A stretch of DNA of 64,000 nt from Argyresthia goedartella (lineage: Eukaryota > Arthropoda > Insecta > Lepidoptera > Argyresthiidae): positions 16,648,715 through 16,712,714 of the forward strand of contig OX463829.1 in NCBI GenBank assembly GCA_949825045.1, in the 5' to 3' direction. This document shows positions 34,977 to 46,547 of the stretch, piece after piece; the first letter of the stretch is position 1, and each line of letters starts with the position of its first letter. A model generated the notes under the pieces. The model was not told the DNA's origin, searched no databases, and saw nothing but the letters and a program-made list of their open reading frames with translations. The position numbers and the translations under genes are program-made.

Positions 34977-36064
34977 TAAACACTCGCACAAAATAATACA
35001 TTTAAGCCTAAAAATCCACTCAAATTCTCCGGTAAATAGATCAAAAACTAAAAACTAACCTCAATGCATGAGTAGGCATATCACGAGACGTGTTACAAAT
35101 TTGATATAATACTGCGAGTTCAATCTTGATTTTACGAGTTCAGCAGTTGCACGTTGTGTTTCGTAGACGATGTCAGCCCATTTGCTTACTCTTGAAGTCA
35201 CGTTTCTTGTGGGCAAGGTCAGGAATGTAGCTATCAGCTGTCTTGAGTTGGCGCTCCTCACTCAACGATTTCCAAAGTTGTTCTTCTAGGGGTTTGTTGC
35301 TATTTTGTTCTAAATTCATCTTGTCTGCGAGGTCGATTGCGTGGTGATTGCTCCATTTTATGCTCCTCGTGATGTTGCACGTGTCGTTGTATGATATTCT
35401 CCATGTCGTCTCTTTTTTCAAAGACTGGGGATCAGGGCCAGCGTCATGACTCTGTCATGACGAGGTGCTCGATGAGATGACTCATGATGATGATGATGAT
35501 TGCTTCTGGCTGTGGAACTTATGTCTGTTCCGGAACGATGGAACACAGCGTTGCTTGTTCCTTACTCTTGGCTATCGCCGAAATTTTTGATCTTATGTGG
35601 TGGGTTGCCTTCACAACTCGCTATCAACCGATCATTGACCTGCAGTCTACAGTTGAGGTTATGAGGTTGCTGGTGTGCTGCGTATTTTTCACTGCTGCTT
35701 CGTTTTCTTGGGATATGCGACCGAAGGCAGGAAATATTTCACCGATATCTCGGCAACTTGATGCAGACTTCTTGGCGCCTGAGTCTCCATTGCGGTAACT
35801 TTTTTGAAGGCGAATCCAGCTTATTTCTTCATTTCGACGAAGATTTTACCGAAGGTTGCTCGATGTTCACTGTTGGGGTCACCTCTTTGCCAACAGGGGG
35901 CCATCCAACGGGAGACGGAATAAAAGGCTTGTCACTATATGCTCAATTAATATCTTGTCTACGGCGTACGGGCCAGCGCAGAGCCTAGAAATAAACACGA
36001 TATTAAAACAGAACATTGTACAATTGAATAAGACCCAAGAGCTATAAAAAAGTCTGTGTAAGTC
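34977..36064. other. No assignable gene; GATGAT microsatellite
   Basis: Open minus-strand frames at 35061-35421 and between 35700 and 35950 alternate with stops and have a coding-like composition, but no family was recognised. A GATGAT run occurs at 35484-35502. Confidence 0.35.
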
Positions 36065-37459
36065 ACAGGACAAAACAATTTATTCCACATAAACATCTCA
36101 GCTCACCATCGAGAAAACAAACCCCTAAAAAAACGTACCCATAAATTAAAGAAGGATCAAAAATTCACGCAAGATTCCTGTAAAGAAATACATGTCAGCT
36201 ATCCATCCGAAAATAAAACAATAAAACCTTATGCAACTTACACAGATAAAAATTCATCACAATCGAAAATGTTCCTTATAACTAGTAACGAAACTTCTAA
36301 TATCCGTCAAATAATGATAACACATTCGGAACCATGTACAATATATGCCATCACCTGATACCGAATACCGGAGCAAACCAGCTAACACAGGGATATATGC
36401 TTGATTATTCACACGATATATGCTTGATTATGATAGGAGGAGAAAAAGAATTCATTAAATCTTATAATTGTATAATGCAACTGGTAGTTAACACAAGACA
36501 CGCGACTTAAACAATTAAACACACTACATAACGTTATCATGAAATACAAATATGTAATTTCCGCTGACATGTTTACTCGCAGGGTTCAAACTTTCAGCAA
36601 CTCGCTCAACCTAGATGCTATGACACATGAACACGACTATATCATTGATTCAAACCGCAAATTGCCATATGACAGTAGATTTACCTGAAAAAATGTGGCA
36701 AACTTATTTCAGACGAACGTAAGTAACTTTAAAATAGCCATAGATGAATGAAACCTCGATGTAGAAAGAAACTTCCAAACCAACCCTCAGAACCAAGATC
36801 TACTGGAAAATAATAGAATATTGTTTCATAAACAAATGGTTAACTTCGAAATATCTGATGATAACAACGAAGCCAACCTGGAAAAGCTTTTGAATGACTT
36901 GATGAAAGGCACAAGTACTGAGGACACATGCTTTTTGGAAAATAAGATCCCTTCGCCTTTTATAGTTGGCTGCATACAGTACAGTCAAAATGATAAAGAT
37001 GTGAAGAAAAATTTGAAGCATTTCTTGACAGTTTACATTGCGAACCTACTTCATTGTAACTACACTCCTGAGCTGAATGAAATTTTGATTGGGGACACAA
37101 AGTTAGACGTAAGAAACTATGTAGCTGGCTGGATCTCTGGACCAGTTGCTGTGGATGAGTCTGTCGCCGGCAAAGATACAACCTTGAAGAAGATATCTGA
37201 AGCCATAATTGATGGAAAAGATATAGATATGCTTGATATTTTCACATTTCTAGAAGAGGGAACAACTGAGGAGAGTGATGTCACTGTATTTGAGACTCCA
37301 TACAAAGTAACTACCAGTATTATTGATACTTCAGAATTAATAATATGGGCAAAATATCTAATATTTTGTGCAGTGTTATTGTTTCATAAAAAAATTAACT
37401 ATATTGAATCAAAAATAGCAGGAGTCCTTAATAAAACGCCTTATTATTGCTCGGAATGA
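36065..37459 (+). pseudogene. Orphan coding block, decayed 5' and open 3'
   Basis: The plus strand looks coding for about 1.4 kb. A stop-free frame of about 98 codons (36065-36358) is followed by a damaged stretch holding a direct repeat of GATATATGCTTGATTA, where the reading moves to another frame, then by a return to the first frame from about 36506. That frame is broken by two TGA codons (about 36688 and 36749) and then stays open for 236 codons to the TGA at 37457. The open part has an Asp/Glu/Asn-rich first half and, near its end, a hydrophobic segment (LIIWAKYLIFCAVLLF) able to span a membrane. The first ATG in the open part is at 36836. I do not recognise the family. A captured gene from a large DNA virus is one possibility; a lineage-specific insect gene or transposon gene is another. 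Confidence 0.45.
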
Positions 37460-38043
37460 GCTAAAAACCGAAAACCAAGACATTGATATTATTTGCTTGT
37501 AGTTAACAGACCTTTATAAATAAAAAATAGAAAAATAATAATAGCAGGGACTTTTATATAAATAGACTTTACTAAAAATAATAAATTTGTGAAATACTAG
37601 AAACATATACTTTTCATTAATATTAAATGACCATACAAGATCACTTTGCTGGCCGGAAAAAATAAATAATATAAAATAAAAATTTAATACAATCATGGTA
37701 ACATTTTGAAATAATAGGAATTATATCAAAGTAATTTATTTAAATTTATCTTGATTGTATTTATTTTTATTTCTATTCAGACATTTAACAGGTAATCTAA
37801 TTTTAGTATTACTAGTCCGTTTTGAAAGCCGTAGGTTTTTAGGTCGAGAAAGAAACGGCAGAAAACTCAGGCCAGCCCAATACAGTAACTTTTGCGAGTT
37901 TATGGAGTAATTAATTCTTTATCATAACATCTTAGTATATGTTATCGTTAAGTATTCTAGTCATAGTATGTTCAAAGGAATTTAAGTAAAGAGTCTTCAG
38001 GTCGTTGGGTAACATGTTAAATATTTTATCTACACACGAATCC
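37460..38043. other. No gene seen; AT-rich
   Basis: Very AT-rich after the orphan block. TTTATCTACACAC at 38029, just before the foldback element, equals the inner terminal motif of that family. Confidence 0.5.
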
Positions 38044-38926
38044 TAATAGTAGTTTATGTGACTGCTACATAATGGAGGGCATTAATACTCGAGAGTGGGT
38101 GTATGAAACGAGCCGAAGGCGAGTTTCATAATAATATCGCTCGAGAGTTTTAATGCCTAATTATGTACAGTTACATACACTAGTTTATCTACACACATAA
38201 CTATCATAAGCTCTCTTTGATGTGTTCAGGAACCGCATGTTTGACCGGCATTGTGGCTCTGCAGTTGTTTAGCTTGTTCTTTAGGACCAACTTCGGGCGT
38301 CGGCGTTCGAAATTTGGATGTCAGTACCAACTTTACAGACAAACTAGGGGCGGCACGGGGCGGGCGTCGGCGTTCGAAATTTGAATGTCATTATATGTAG
38401 AAAAACTACACATAATGACCATAATGTGTAGTTTTCCAGATACGAAACGAGTTTTTACCAAGTAGTTTAACATAATGCTGATCGTAACGTGCGGTTTTTG
38501 AACGCAGTAAAGAGGGTTTATGATACGTGTGTAGATAAACCCTTTTTACTGCGTCCAAAAACTACTACTACTACTTGTTAAAAACTCATTTCTTATCTGG
38601 ATATAGATACAATATGACCAGATTGTATAAATTTTCGACAAATTATGACATTAAAATTTCGAACGCCGATGCATGCCGCCCCTAGTTTGTCTGTGAAGTT
38701 GGTACTATTGAACAACTTAAACAAGTGCAGAGCAATTATCACTGCCACCATGCTGGTCGAACATGCGGTTCCTGAACACTTCAAAAAGAGCTTATATGTA
38801 GATAAACTAGTGTATGTACCTGTACATAATTAGGCATTAAAACTCTCGAGTGATATTATTCCCAATCAAACCCACTTTCGAGTTTTAATGCCCTCCATCG
38901 TGTATCAGTCACATAAACTACTATTA
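38044..38926. mobile_element. Complete foldback element, ~440-bp inverted arms
   Basis: The ends TAATAGTAGTTTATGTGACTG and CAGTCACATAAACTACTATTA are exact inverted repeats. The inverted similarity goes on almost to the centre (about 38540): CATGTTTGACCGGCATTGTG / CACCATGCTGGTCGAACATG, and GACAAACTAGGGGCGGCACG / ATGCCGCCCCTAGTTTGTC. The left arm has an extra partial duplication (38325-38400 repeats part of 38285-38330). Each arm is itself bounded by TTTATCTACACAC-like motifs. No protein is encoded. Single-arm copies are at 2409-2793, 20107-20501, 23220-23651 and 49575-50012. Confidence 0.9.
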
Positions 38927-40204
38927 AGAGCCCCATTCAGAATACGCCTTTCACATAAAAGTGCCCAATTAGGAAATGTTAATATTAGATGGTGTTTATT
39001 TCACAACTATATTATTTTAAGTTTATCGAATGTATTGTATTGCGCTCAATAAAAATTCTAGTATGAATGAATATTGACGGACGTGTTAGGATTTTATATT
39101 TTTTGAAAAAAGCCCTGCATTTTCCAGTTGGTTTAATACCAGCAGTAGCTCTGATGCGTTTTTTTATGGTGTTTGTTTTCTCTATCAGTAGAATTACCAA
39201 AGAAAATAATACCTTAGCTTAGGATAGAGTGCACTGCACATAGCCAAAGTAATATGCACCATGCAGTAATAGCCGCCTCTGTAGGCGCAATATGTGCTTG
39301 TATCTTTTGTGGGTATACAAAGCTATTTTTACAGCATAGTTTGTCTATATGTTGGTCTAGGTGTAGTTAAAGGAATTTTATTATTTAAACTGTTTTATGT
39401 TTCGTTTTGTTTGACGGTGGTTAAAATTGTATCATTTTTTTTAAGAAAAGACGAAATATTATGTTCCAATGGGATAACAACTTCCTGTTACGCTGCTAAG
39501 TGTAGATAGGGAAAAGTTCGTTTCTCTTCATATTATTCTCGTTATCGATATTAACTAGCAGACAGTTTGTTTATCCATTCATTGGTCCATAACAGTGTTT
39601 CCAGCCGGTGGGATAAGCGAGGATGCAGGGAAAGGGTCATGGGGGTCATGACCTTCCCGTGGGCTTGGACAAGACCGACCACTAATGATTATAATTTTCA
39701 GTCATGTAAAATTTTAGGTAAAATGAATTGAGTAGTTGCCCATTATTCGACGTGATGTAATATTTCAGGGGCGCCTATCTTGTACGGATTTGTAGGTTGC
39801 AAGCAATTCGACTTACTAACTGTGTGAAGATACAGAGCAGCCCGTCATAGCATATCTTGTTTTATTCTTATTACTCGATTTCAGGTAAAATTCTGGTCTG
39901 CCCTGAAATTTGACTTCAGGTCAACAATCAGGGGCAGCTTAAAAATAGATCTTGATGGACGCTCGGACATTAATCGGTTTGATCAGAACCCTATGACACG
40001 GTAATAAAATTTAAACCCTGTGACGGAAATGTGGCTTTAGCTAACGCCGGTGGTAACTGAGGGGTTAAAGGGCGGCTTTCGCTGCCGCTATTGATGCTTT
40101 TTCATTGCTCAACTTGCTAGCTATGTGTTTTTTTTTACATATTGTTAACATAGGTCTACTCCTGCTCAGCAAAACAACCTTCCAATCTTAACCTGGATTT
40201 CTGG
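38927..40204. other. No gene seen
   Basis: Short frames only; a 71-codon frame at 39294-39509 is hydrophobic and has no recognisable family. Confidence 0.45.
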
Positions 40205-40300
40205 AAGATAACCCTTATTAGAGATAAGCTCGCCTTTTATTTTTATGTAACTCTTGTTTTTTATATGATTTGTGTGCAATAAAGAAATAATGAACTACGA
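40205..40300 (+). mobile_element. LINE 3' tail (GAGATAAGCTCG family), plus
   Basis: TTATTAGAGATAAGCTCGCC, then TGTGTGCAATAAAGAAATAA. It matches 58205-58332 and, reversed, the end of 20925-21640. The AATAAA serves as the element's poly(A) signal. Confidence 0.75.
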
Positions 40301-40607
40301 AAATCCTAAATAGACTTTGTTATAATTGAATTTTGCTCTATCCCCTGGCTTGTGACCAGTCCTCGGCAGCATGACTCCCCTGACTTAGAGGATAGATCCG
40401 TCCTTACAGGATTTGAGAAAGAGTGGCACCTTTGAATGCGTAACCCTAAAATTTAAGTTAGTATCCAATCAAGTGTGCAGGGGTCGGCACACATAAGGTC
40501 CCGTTTTTTATTATTTTGCTTACTTAGCGAAAACGACGAATCATGGGAAGTTTTGTTGTTCTACATAATAAAAGCTGATAAAATTTGCTGCAGCTTTCAT
40601 TCTGTAC

Positions 40608-40966
40608 AGCTTTTACTTTTTCCCAATCGTTGTCTAGGATTATGATCTCCGAACATTTCAACGCTATATGACGAATTAGTAATGTATTTATATTATAAAA
40701 GCAATTTAACTCTAAATTTTCAGAAGAACTGTATTAACCCTTGAATACTACCGGCATTAGATAACGCCAATGTTCCGTTGCAGGTTTAAAATTTTATTAC
40801 AATGGCAAAAGGTTCACAATCGCGACCCGTCCCAACTACCCTCGGTTCTTGAGAGGTTAACGTTAAAGTAAAGCAATGTGTGACGTAAACATCGACGTTA
40901 AAACACGTTTTTTATTTTTTTCGCAGCTTACATCCTAGGCAACGATTGGGAATTTGTAAAAAGTGT
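40608..40966. mobile_element. Inverted-repeat element enclosing TTAACC/GGTTAA ends
   Basis: TTTTCCCAATCGTTGTCTAGGA (40619-40640) is matched in reverse by TCCTAGGCAACGATTGGGAA (40933-40952). Inside, 40736-40860 is bounded by TTAACCCTTGAATACTACCG and TCTTGAGAGGTTAA, a TTAA-flanked arrangement that suits a small piggyBac-type MITE nested in an older inverted-repeat element. No coding capacity. Confidence 0.5.
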
Positions 40967-41324
40967 ATAAAAACAAAGTTGTAGATAATTTGATCAGATT
41001 TAATCTCCTTTATCTTATGTATCCTATGATTTAAGCTAATAAACAAAAAATGGGATTTCCGAACTCAAACCTTCTGCTTTCGTCTTGTCCATCTATAATT
41101 TTTGGTCGTGCCTATTTATGGTGTGATTTCAACGAATATAACTCGATGGTGTTTTATGATATTGTATTATTACTGAATGAGTGGTTTAGGAGGTCCAGCA
41201 GGGGGACAAAAACCAGGCTACATATAAAAGTAACTAACATAACTTAGCTACAACATAACTTAGCTACAATAAATGTGTATTTCCAAAATCTAAAGACCTA
41301 CCTTCAACCTGTACCTACAAGTTT

Positions 41325-41722
41325 TTAGGGATCCGTGCCTTAAAAGGGAAATGGAACCCTTATAGGATAACTTCGTTGTCCGTTTTTCAAGACTCTTTTT
41401 TCACGAACACGTTAAGATATCAAGTCGAAATTAAAGTTTGCAATTCATTACAGTTGAAAAAAATTTAACTAATAGGTCAACGCAATGAAAAGATACGATA
41501 AGATATAAGATAAGATATATGTCACAAAATTGCTTGATATTCACATGGGAATCAAAACCTATAGGGTACTTCCCGTTGACCTAAAATTGGCACAAAGCAA
41601 GATCTTATAAACACAAGTGAAGGAAAACATCTGAAAATCGTAAATTTGTTGTTCCTTCACAAAAAATAATGAGATTTGGGCGAAACCTCGGTGCGCGAGT
41701 CCAACTCGCACTTGGCCATTGT
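41325..41722 (-). mobile_element. LINE 3' end (tail family ending CGAAGGGTTCCGTACC), minus, worn
   Basis: It starts TTAGGGATCCGTGCCTTAAA and ends GTGCGCGAGTCCAACTCGCA then CTTGGCC. The ends match 3072-3505, while the interior is diverged. Confidence 0.6.
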
Positions 41723-42492
41723 CTAATTAACTGGTTCAACTAGTTTGTATTCAAAAAGTTGTTCGTCAAAATGAATTAAACTTGCGAACTCAAGCATACT
41801 AAAACAAACATGTGCATTTACTAACAATATCGGCGGAGTTTTTCAACGTGTTATTTGTTTTGTTAAACTGGGATTTGTTGAGGTTTGTATGAACTACTTT
41901 ATTTTTAAATCTGCCCACAAACTACAAACACATTCAGAATCCATTATAAACTGAAGTTTAAATAGTTCAGCTAGTTTTGATGCAATTCAAAAGCGATTAA
42001 CGTTTTGTTGAACACAAAGTTGAATATTGTTAAATGTTCATTGTGTTGGCACTTGGTACATGCTGGCAGTCGCAACAAGGCTATTGGTTCCATACGTAAT
42101 AAACATAGGCTTTTTCTTATTAACGCTGACAGTGAGCGCCAAATGTCATAATTCGATATAAATTTAACTTGCTACAAAATTAGTGCTCCCTTGTAGTTTC
42201 ACAGAACCGTATTGGGTGCCTATAGGTAGGTCACTTTCTCTTCGAATACTTAAGGTAGGTTTGACAGGTCACACCTTTATAATAAAACCTGGAGCCGAAG
42301 CAAAGCGGAGCGGAGCAAGGCGACCCATGTATGTAGTTTAGCATAAATAGGATGTACAATGAACATTTAGTAAAATGATGTAAATGTATTGTTTGTCAAT
42401 TTGATAAAAGTTAGATAAAGGCCTTTTTAATTAGCTGAAATGGCACCTTTGTAAGTTGATGTCTCTCGAAAACTTGTCTATATACTGCAATT
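41723..42492. other. No gene seen
   Basis: AT-rich. GCCGAAGCAAAGCGGAGCGGAG near 42293-42315 is a GC-rich tract typical of transposon debris. Confidence 0.4.
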
Positions 42493-42688
42493 ATTGTACT
42501 CTGGGTAGGGCATGCGAGTTATTGTACTCTGGGTAGGGCATGCGAGTTATTGTACTCTGGGTAGGGCATGCGAGTTATTGTACTCTGGGTAGGGCATGCG
42601 AGTTATTGTACTCTGGGTAGGGCATGCGAGTTATTGTACTCTGGGTAGGGCGTGCGAGTTATTGTACTCTGGGTAGGACATGCGAGTT
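42493..42688 (+). repeat. 28-bp tandem repeat, seven copies
   Basis: The unit ATTGTACTCTGGGTAGGGCA-TGCGAGTT is repeated seven times without gaps. Units 1 to 5 are identical; unit 6 has CGTG for CATG and unit 7 has GGACATG for GGGCATG, so divergence sits at the right edge. Confidence 0.97.
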
Positions 42689-45488
42689 TCCAGCAAAAAC
42701 ACATAATCCGTGTGTAGGGAAGCTCGCTCGCACTACGGTGCTATAATACGGCCCATGCAATAAATTGTATGTCTTTAATGAGTTTATTAACACAATGAGA
42801 TTTTAAAGTTATTCTTAGAATATAAGTTCATTAATCACTATGTATTGACATAACAGCCTTTTAGCTATTGGTTCAAACTTAAGTGTACCACAAGTCGTAA
42901 TGGATTGTGGCCTAGTGATAGGTTCGCTTCACCTAATAATTTGTACCTAGAATGTACGTTTCATCACTTCAATTTAATAAAAAGGAAAAACGTTGAATTG
43001 TTACAATTATTTGAAGAGTTATCAATCTGACGACATTGTCGCTAGAAAGGATGATTGTTGCCTTTCCTTTAACCCTAGTGATTATTTTATGCACAAAATA
43101 AATAATAATATATAAAAAAAAACGAACTTTAGGGAAGGACTTCTGAGCTGATCTAGCGGTAAATCATCGAACTACAACTGCGTGATGAAATGACAATTTT
43201 AATGGGGTTCATTAGTGTTCAGAACAATCCAATATGATGCTTAATTCAACGAAGAAACATGCATCTTAGGAATTTTCATCACGGTCAATCCTGAAATAGA
43301 TAAAGGAAATATTGAACATCAAATTACGTTAATATTTTCTTTCGAAATTATCGATATCAATTTTCACATCCCTATGAATCATTTTTGACAAAATTTGTAG
43401 AAGATAAAATGCTGCGAATTTTACAAAATACACACATACAAGCATACGCTATATTTCTAGGCATGTAAATACTGGGTTAAGTCTTAATCTAACTTATTCT
43501 ATCTAAAACAACGCCATGATTATCTGACAAACAAATCCTATATGGCGTGTAGTACATAGTTTAGTAGAGTACCCATCTACATATGCAAAGAGTTTGAGGT
43601 TTGCTTAAGAATCTGAGTATTAATAGTCATCGATTTCTATAGCCGCATTTGTGCATTTTGAGTTTTCGTCGTCGTTTTTTCATTTCCGCCAAATTAAATA
43701 TCAGACCAAAGCTATGTGTCAAATTTATACATATTTAATGTACCAATAAAATAAATACTAGTAGCAGCAAGGGCCTCTTTTGGGAGAAATGCGTGAGCTA
43801 TAGTTATGCACAAAACAAAACTTATCAAGAGGGTCTTATTAAATTATTACTACAGAAATATGGGTACAGCTTGTCATTTCGGCCCCCGTAACTTCGTTGT
43901 GGTTTAAATGTGTAAAATCTTATAATTTATCTTGCATCGAGATAATACATTGTTTTCTTATTTGTAAGTTTATATATGTTGTACGTATTGTACAACACAC
44001 ATAAACTTACAAACATATGTATTGTATTTATAATGGCTTCATCGGCATGTATTCTGCTGGCGTAGATAATCTAATATGAGCGCTCTCAGCGCTTTAGCTA
44101 AGTACGATTGCTAAGTCATTCAGGCGCGAATGTTCCATCCCCAGATAAACAGTCAGATAAATTTATTTGACATTTCACACATACAAATTCTGTCAAAATC
44201 CTCAGATAAACAGGCAGATAACCCATGGAACAATCGGCATAGAATAAATATATAAAAGAAATTAAGATGTCTTATATGTATATTATTACCGTCACTATGA
44301 AATGTTGTTAGTTAACTTATTGGGTAACAGTTTATGACTAATTTGTTTGAAATATGCTCCTAAATGTAGCGATTAAATTACATTAGATTTGAAAACTGTT
44401 CATGGTAGACATGCTTGCATTTTTTTACATGAATGCATGTTGTTGATGGGGGTCACGGAAACTGCAGACTTCCCCTACATCAGAGGTTTTGGGTGACTAA
44501 TGATGAGCCTACGTCGCCACGAGCCCTTATGAGCTTCAGCCTAATGGAATGCCGTAAGGAGTTCAAAACTATTTCTTAAATTTTCCTGTCACGAAGTTTT
44601 ATTTAGAGCGAGAGAGTTTATACAATTCTGTACGTGTTGTTGGCACGAGTTGCCAGTTAGACTACAATAAAGAAGTTTTACTAAACTTGAGACTGAATTT
44701 GGCTTGTGGGTAGGTTTTTTTTTTGGTTTGGTGGTAGAGTGGTGTATACCTCTCCATGTACTTATACCTTTCCCTCTCCCTGCACTTGTCCCTCTATCTC
44801 TAACTGCGTCTAATGGTACCTAACAACTTAACTGGGACAATCGAGATATCGACTGAACTTGGAGACTCTAAGCGAATTCAAATTGATTTTGGAAAGTAAA
44901 AAATTTGACCCAAAATATAGACACTCGACTTTCAGGCCGAAATAGTACTATAAGAAAATTCCCATGCTGTTGCGATTAAAACTGTTTTTATTAAAGCCTG
45001 TTTTACAAACTCCGGATAATCCTTTTGTGAAAATTTATGCTCTGTCTCTGTAATAAAGTTCATCCGGACATATTGAAACTGGCCCTTAATTCAAATGTTT
45101 ATTGGTAAGGAAATTTTACTTTTAATAGAGGATTATAGGAACAAACCTAAAAAGATAACCAAACACTATTAATTGATCCAAACTAACCGATCAGACATCT
45201 TTAATTTCAGAATCTTAATACTGGCCATTATTGGAATTGATGGTTTATTCATGCTAAACAAAGATCAAAGTCCCATAACTTTCCATGAGGGTAATCCCAC
45301 AATCGTAACCCCTTTACCTAAGAGACCTCTATTCACAATGCCTACCAACAAAAGGGATAATCCTTCTATACAAATGGAAGCTCAAGGTAAGGTAAACCAT
45401 TGCAGCAAGTATTTTACACAAATGTCGTGCAAAATAGTGTTGCAACAGGATTATTCTCAACGCAAACTATCTCAAGCTAAATAATGCC
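42689..45488. other. No gene seen; one hairpin
   Basis: About 2.8 kb of AT-rich sequence. A hairpin lies at 43965-44010 (GTAAGTTTATATATGTTGTAC, five bases, then GTACAACACACATAAACTTAC). A 103-codon frame at 45173-45484 runs up to a SINE and has no family resemblance. Confidence 0.45.
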
Positions 45489-45650
45489 CAGCGAGGGTTC
45501 CCGGGTTCGAGTCCCGGCTGGGGAGGAAGAAGAAAAAAATCACCAGGTCTTGGATGTTTAGATGTTTGTGACGTCGCTGTTTCTGGTTCCCACGATACAA
45601 GGTTTCCTAGGTGGGGCCGGAAGCAATATATTTGCCGTATGTGAATGTTT
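45489..45650 (+). mobile_element. SINE family 1, 5' truncated
   Basis: It retains the B box (GGTTCGAGTCC), an A-run, TCTTGGATGTTTAGATG, GTGACGTCGCTGTTTCTGGT and GGGGCCGGAAGCAATA. The A box is missing. Confidence 0.85.
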
Positions 45651-46126
45651 TAAGTTAATACCTTTCCTATACGGTGTGGCGGTGTGTAGCCAATTCAAGT
45701 CCACTTTGCATGACAGAGGGCTAACTCATCGCCTTAGCCTATGGAGAGATACACAATCAACCTAGGAACTCGTATGTTGACATGCTTTCTGTGCACGGAC
45801 TAACGTGTGGAATGACTGATTACACCTGAATCGAGAATCGCAATGGTATGGTGACAAAATCCTGCATTGATCAAATTTGTATTCGATGCCACACTTTAGA
45901 ACCTTACACCGCGGTAGTCGAAACTGTGCTGGCAGACCATCGTGTCACAATAACCAGCCTCGTTGGTTTGCCGCCGCCCGGCAGGACCGATGTAAGGCTG
46001 CTCCAAAAACACAATATGTGCAATCGGTAAACCATATAGACTTACGCAATAAATTAAATGATACTAACTGGAACCAAACATACCATATGAACTCAGCTGA
46101 TGAAATCCTCCAATTAATAAATAAAA

Positions 46127-46547
46127 AACCGGTCAAGTGCGAGTCTAAATCGCGCACGAAGGGTTCCGTACCACCGTTCAATGGAAGCGATGGTGTGGAG
46201 TGAATAGTTTGGATTTTACACAGCAAAATATTGTTTACAAAGTTATTGGTGCGGTTACTTTCAGACTCCATGTACGTAACCAGGTGCATCCATAAGTTTG
46301 TATGTGGTATTGAAAGAATTGTTGTGTGGGAGCCCCCTTAAATATTTCTTTTATCCTGTTTTTTAGTATTTGTTATTATAGCGGCAACATAAATACATAA
46401 TCTGTGAAAATTTCAACTCTCTAGCTAGCTAGGTTCTTGAGATACAGCCTGGTGACAGACGGACGGACGGACGGACGGACGGACAGCGGAGTCTTAGTAA
46501 TAGGGTCCCGTTTGGAACCCTTCGGGTACGGAACCCTAAAAAACGTT
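46127..46547 (+). mobile_element. LINE 3' end (tail family ending CGAAGGGTTCCGTACC), plus
   Basis: GGTCAAGTGCGAGTCTAAAT, then GCGCACGAAGGGTTCCGTAC, CAAAGTTATTGGTGCGG, AGCGGCAACATAAAT, (GGAC)n at 46458-46481 and CCCTTCGGGTACGGAACCCT. It abuts the Jockey relic without intervening sequence. Confidence 0.85.

Noticed and set aside
42493..42688. A CRISPR array, because of 28-bp direct repeats
   Set aside because: The repeats adjoin one another with no spacers, and the sequence is from an insect genome.
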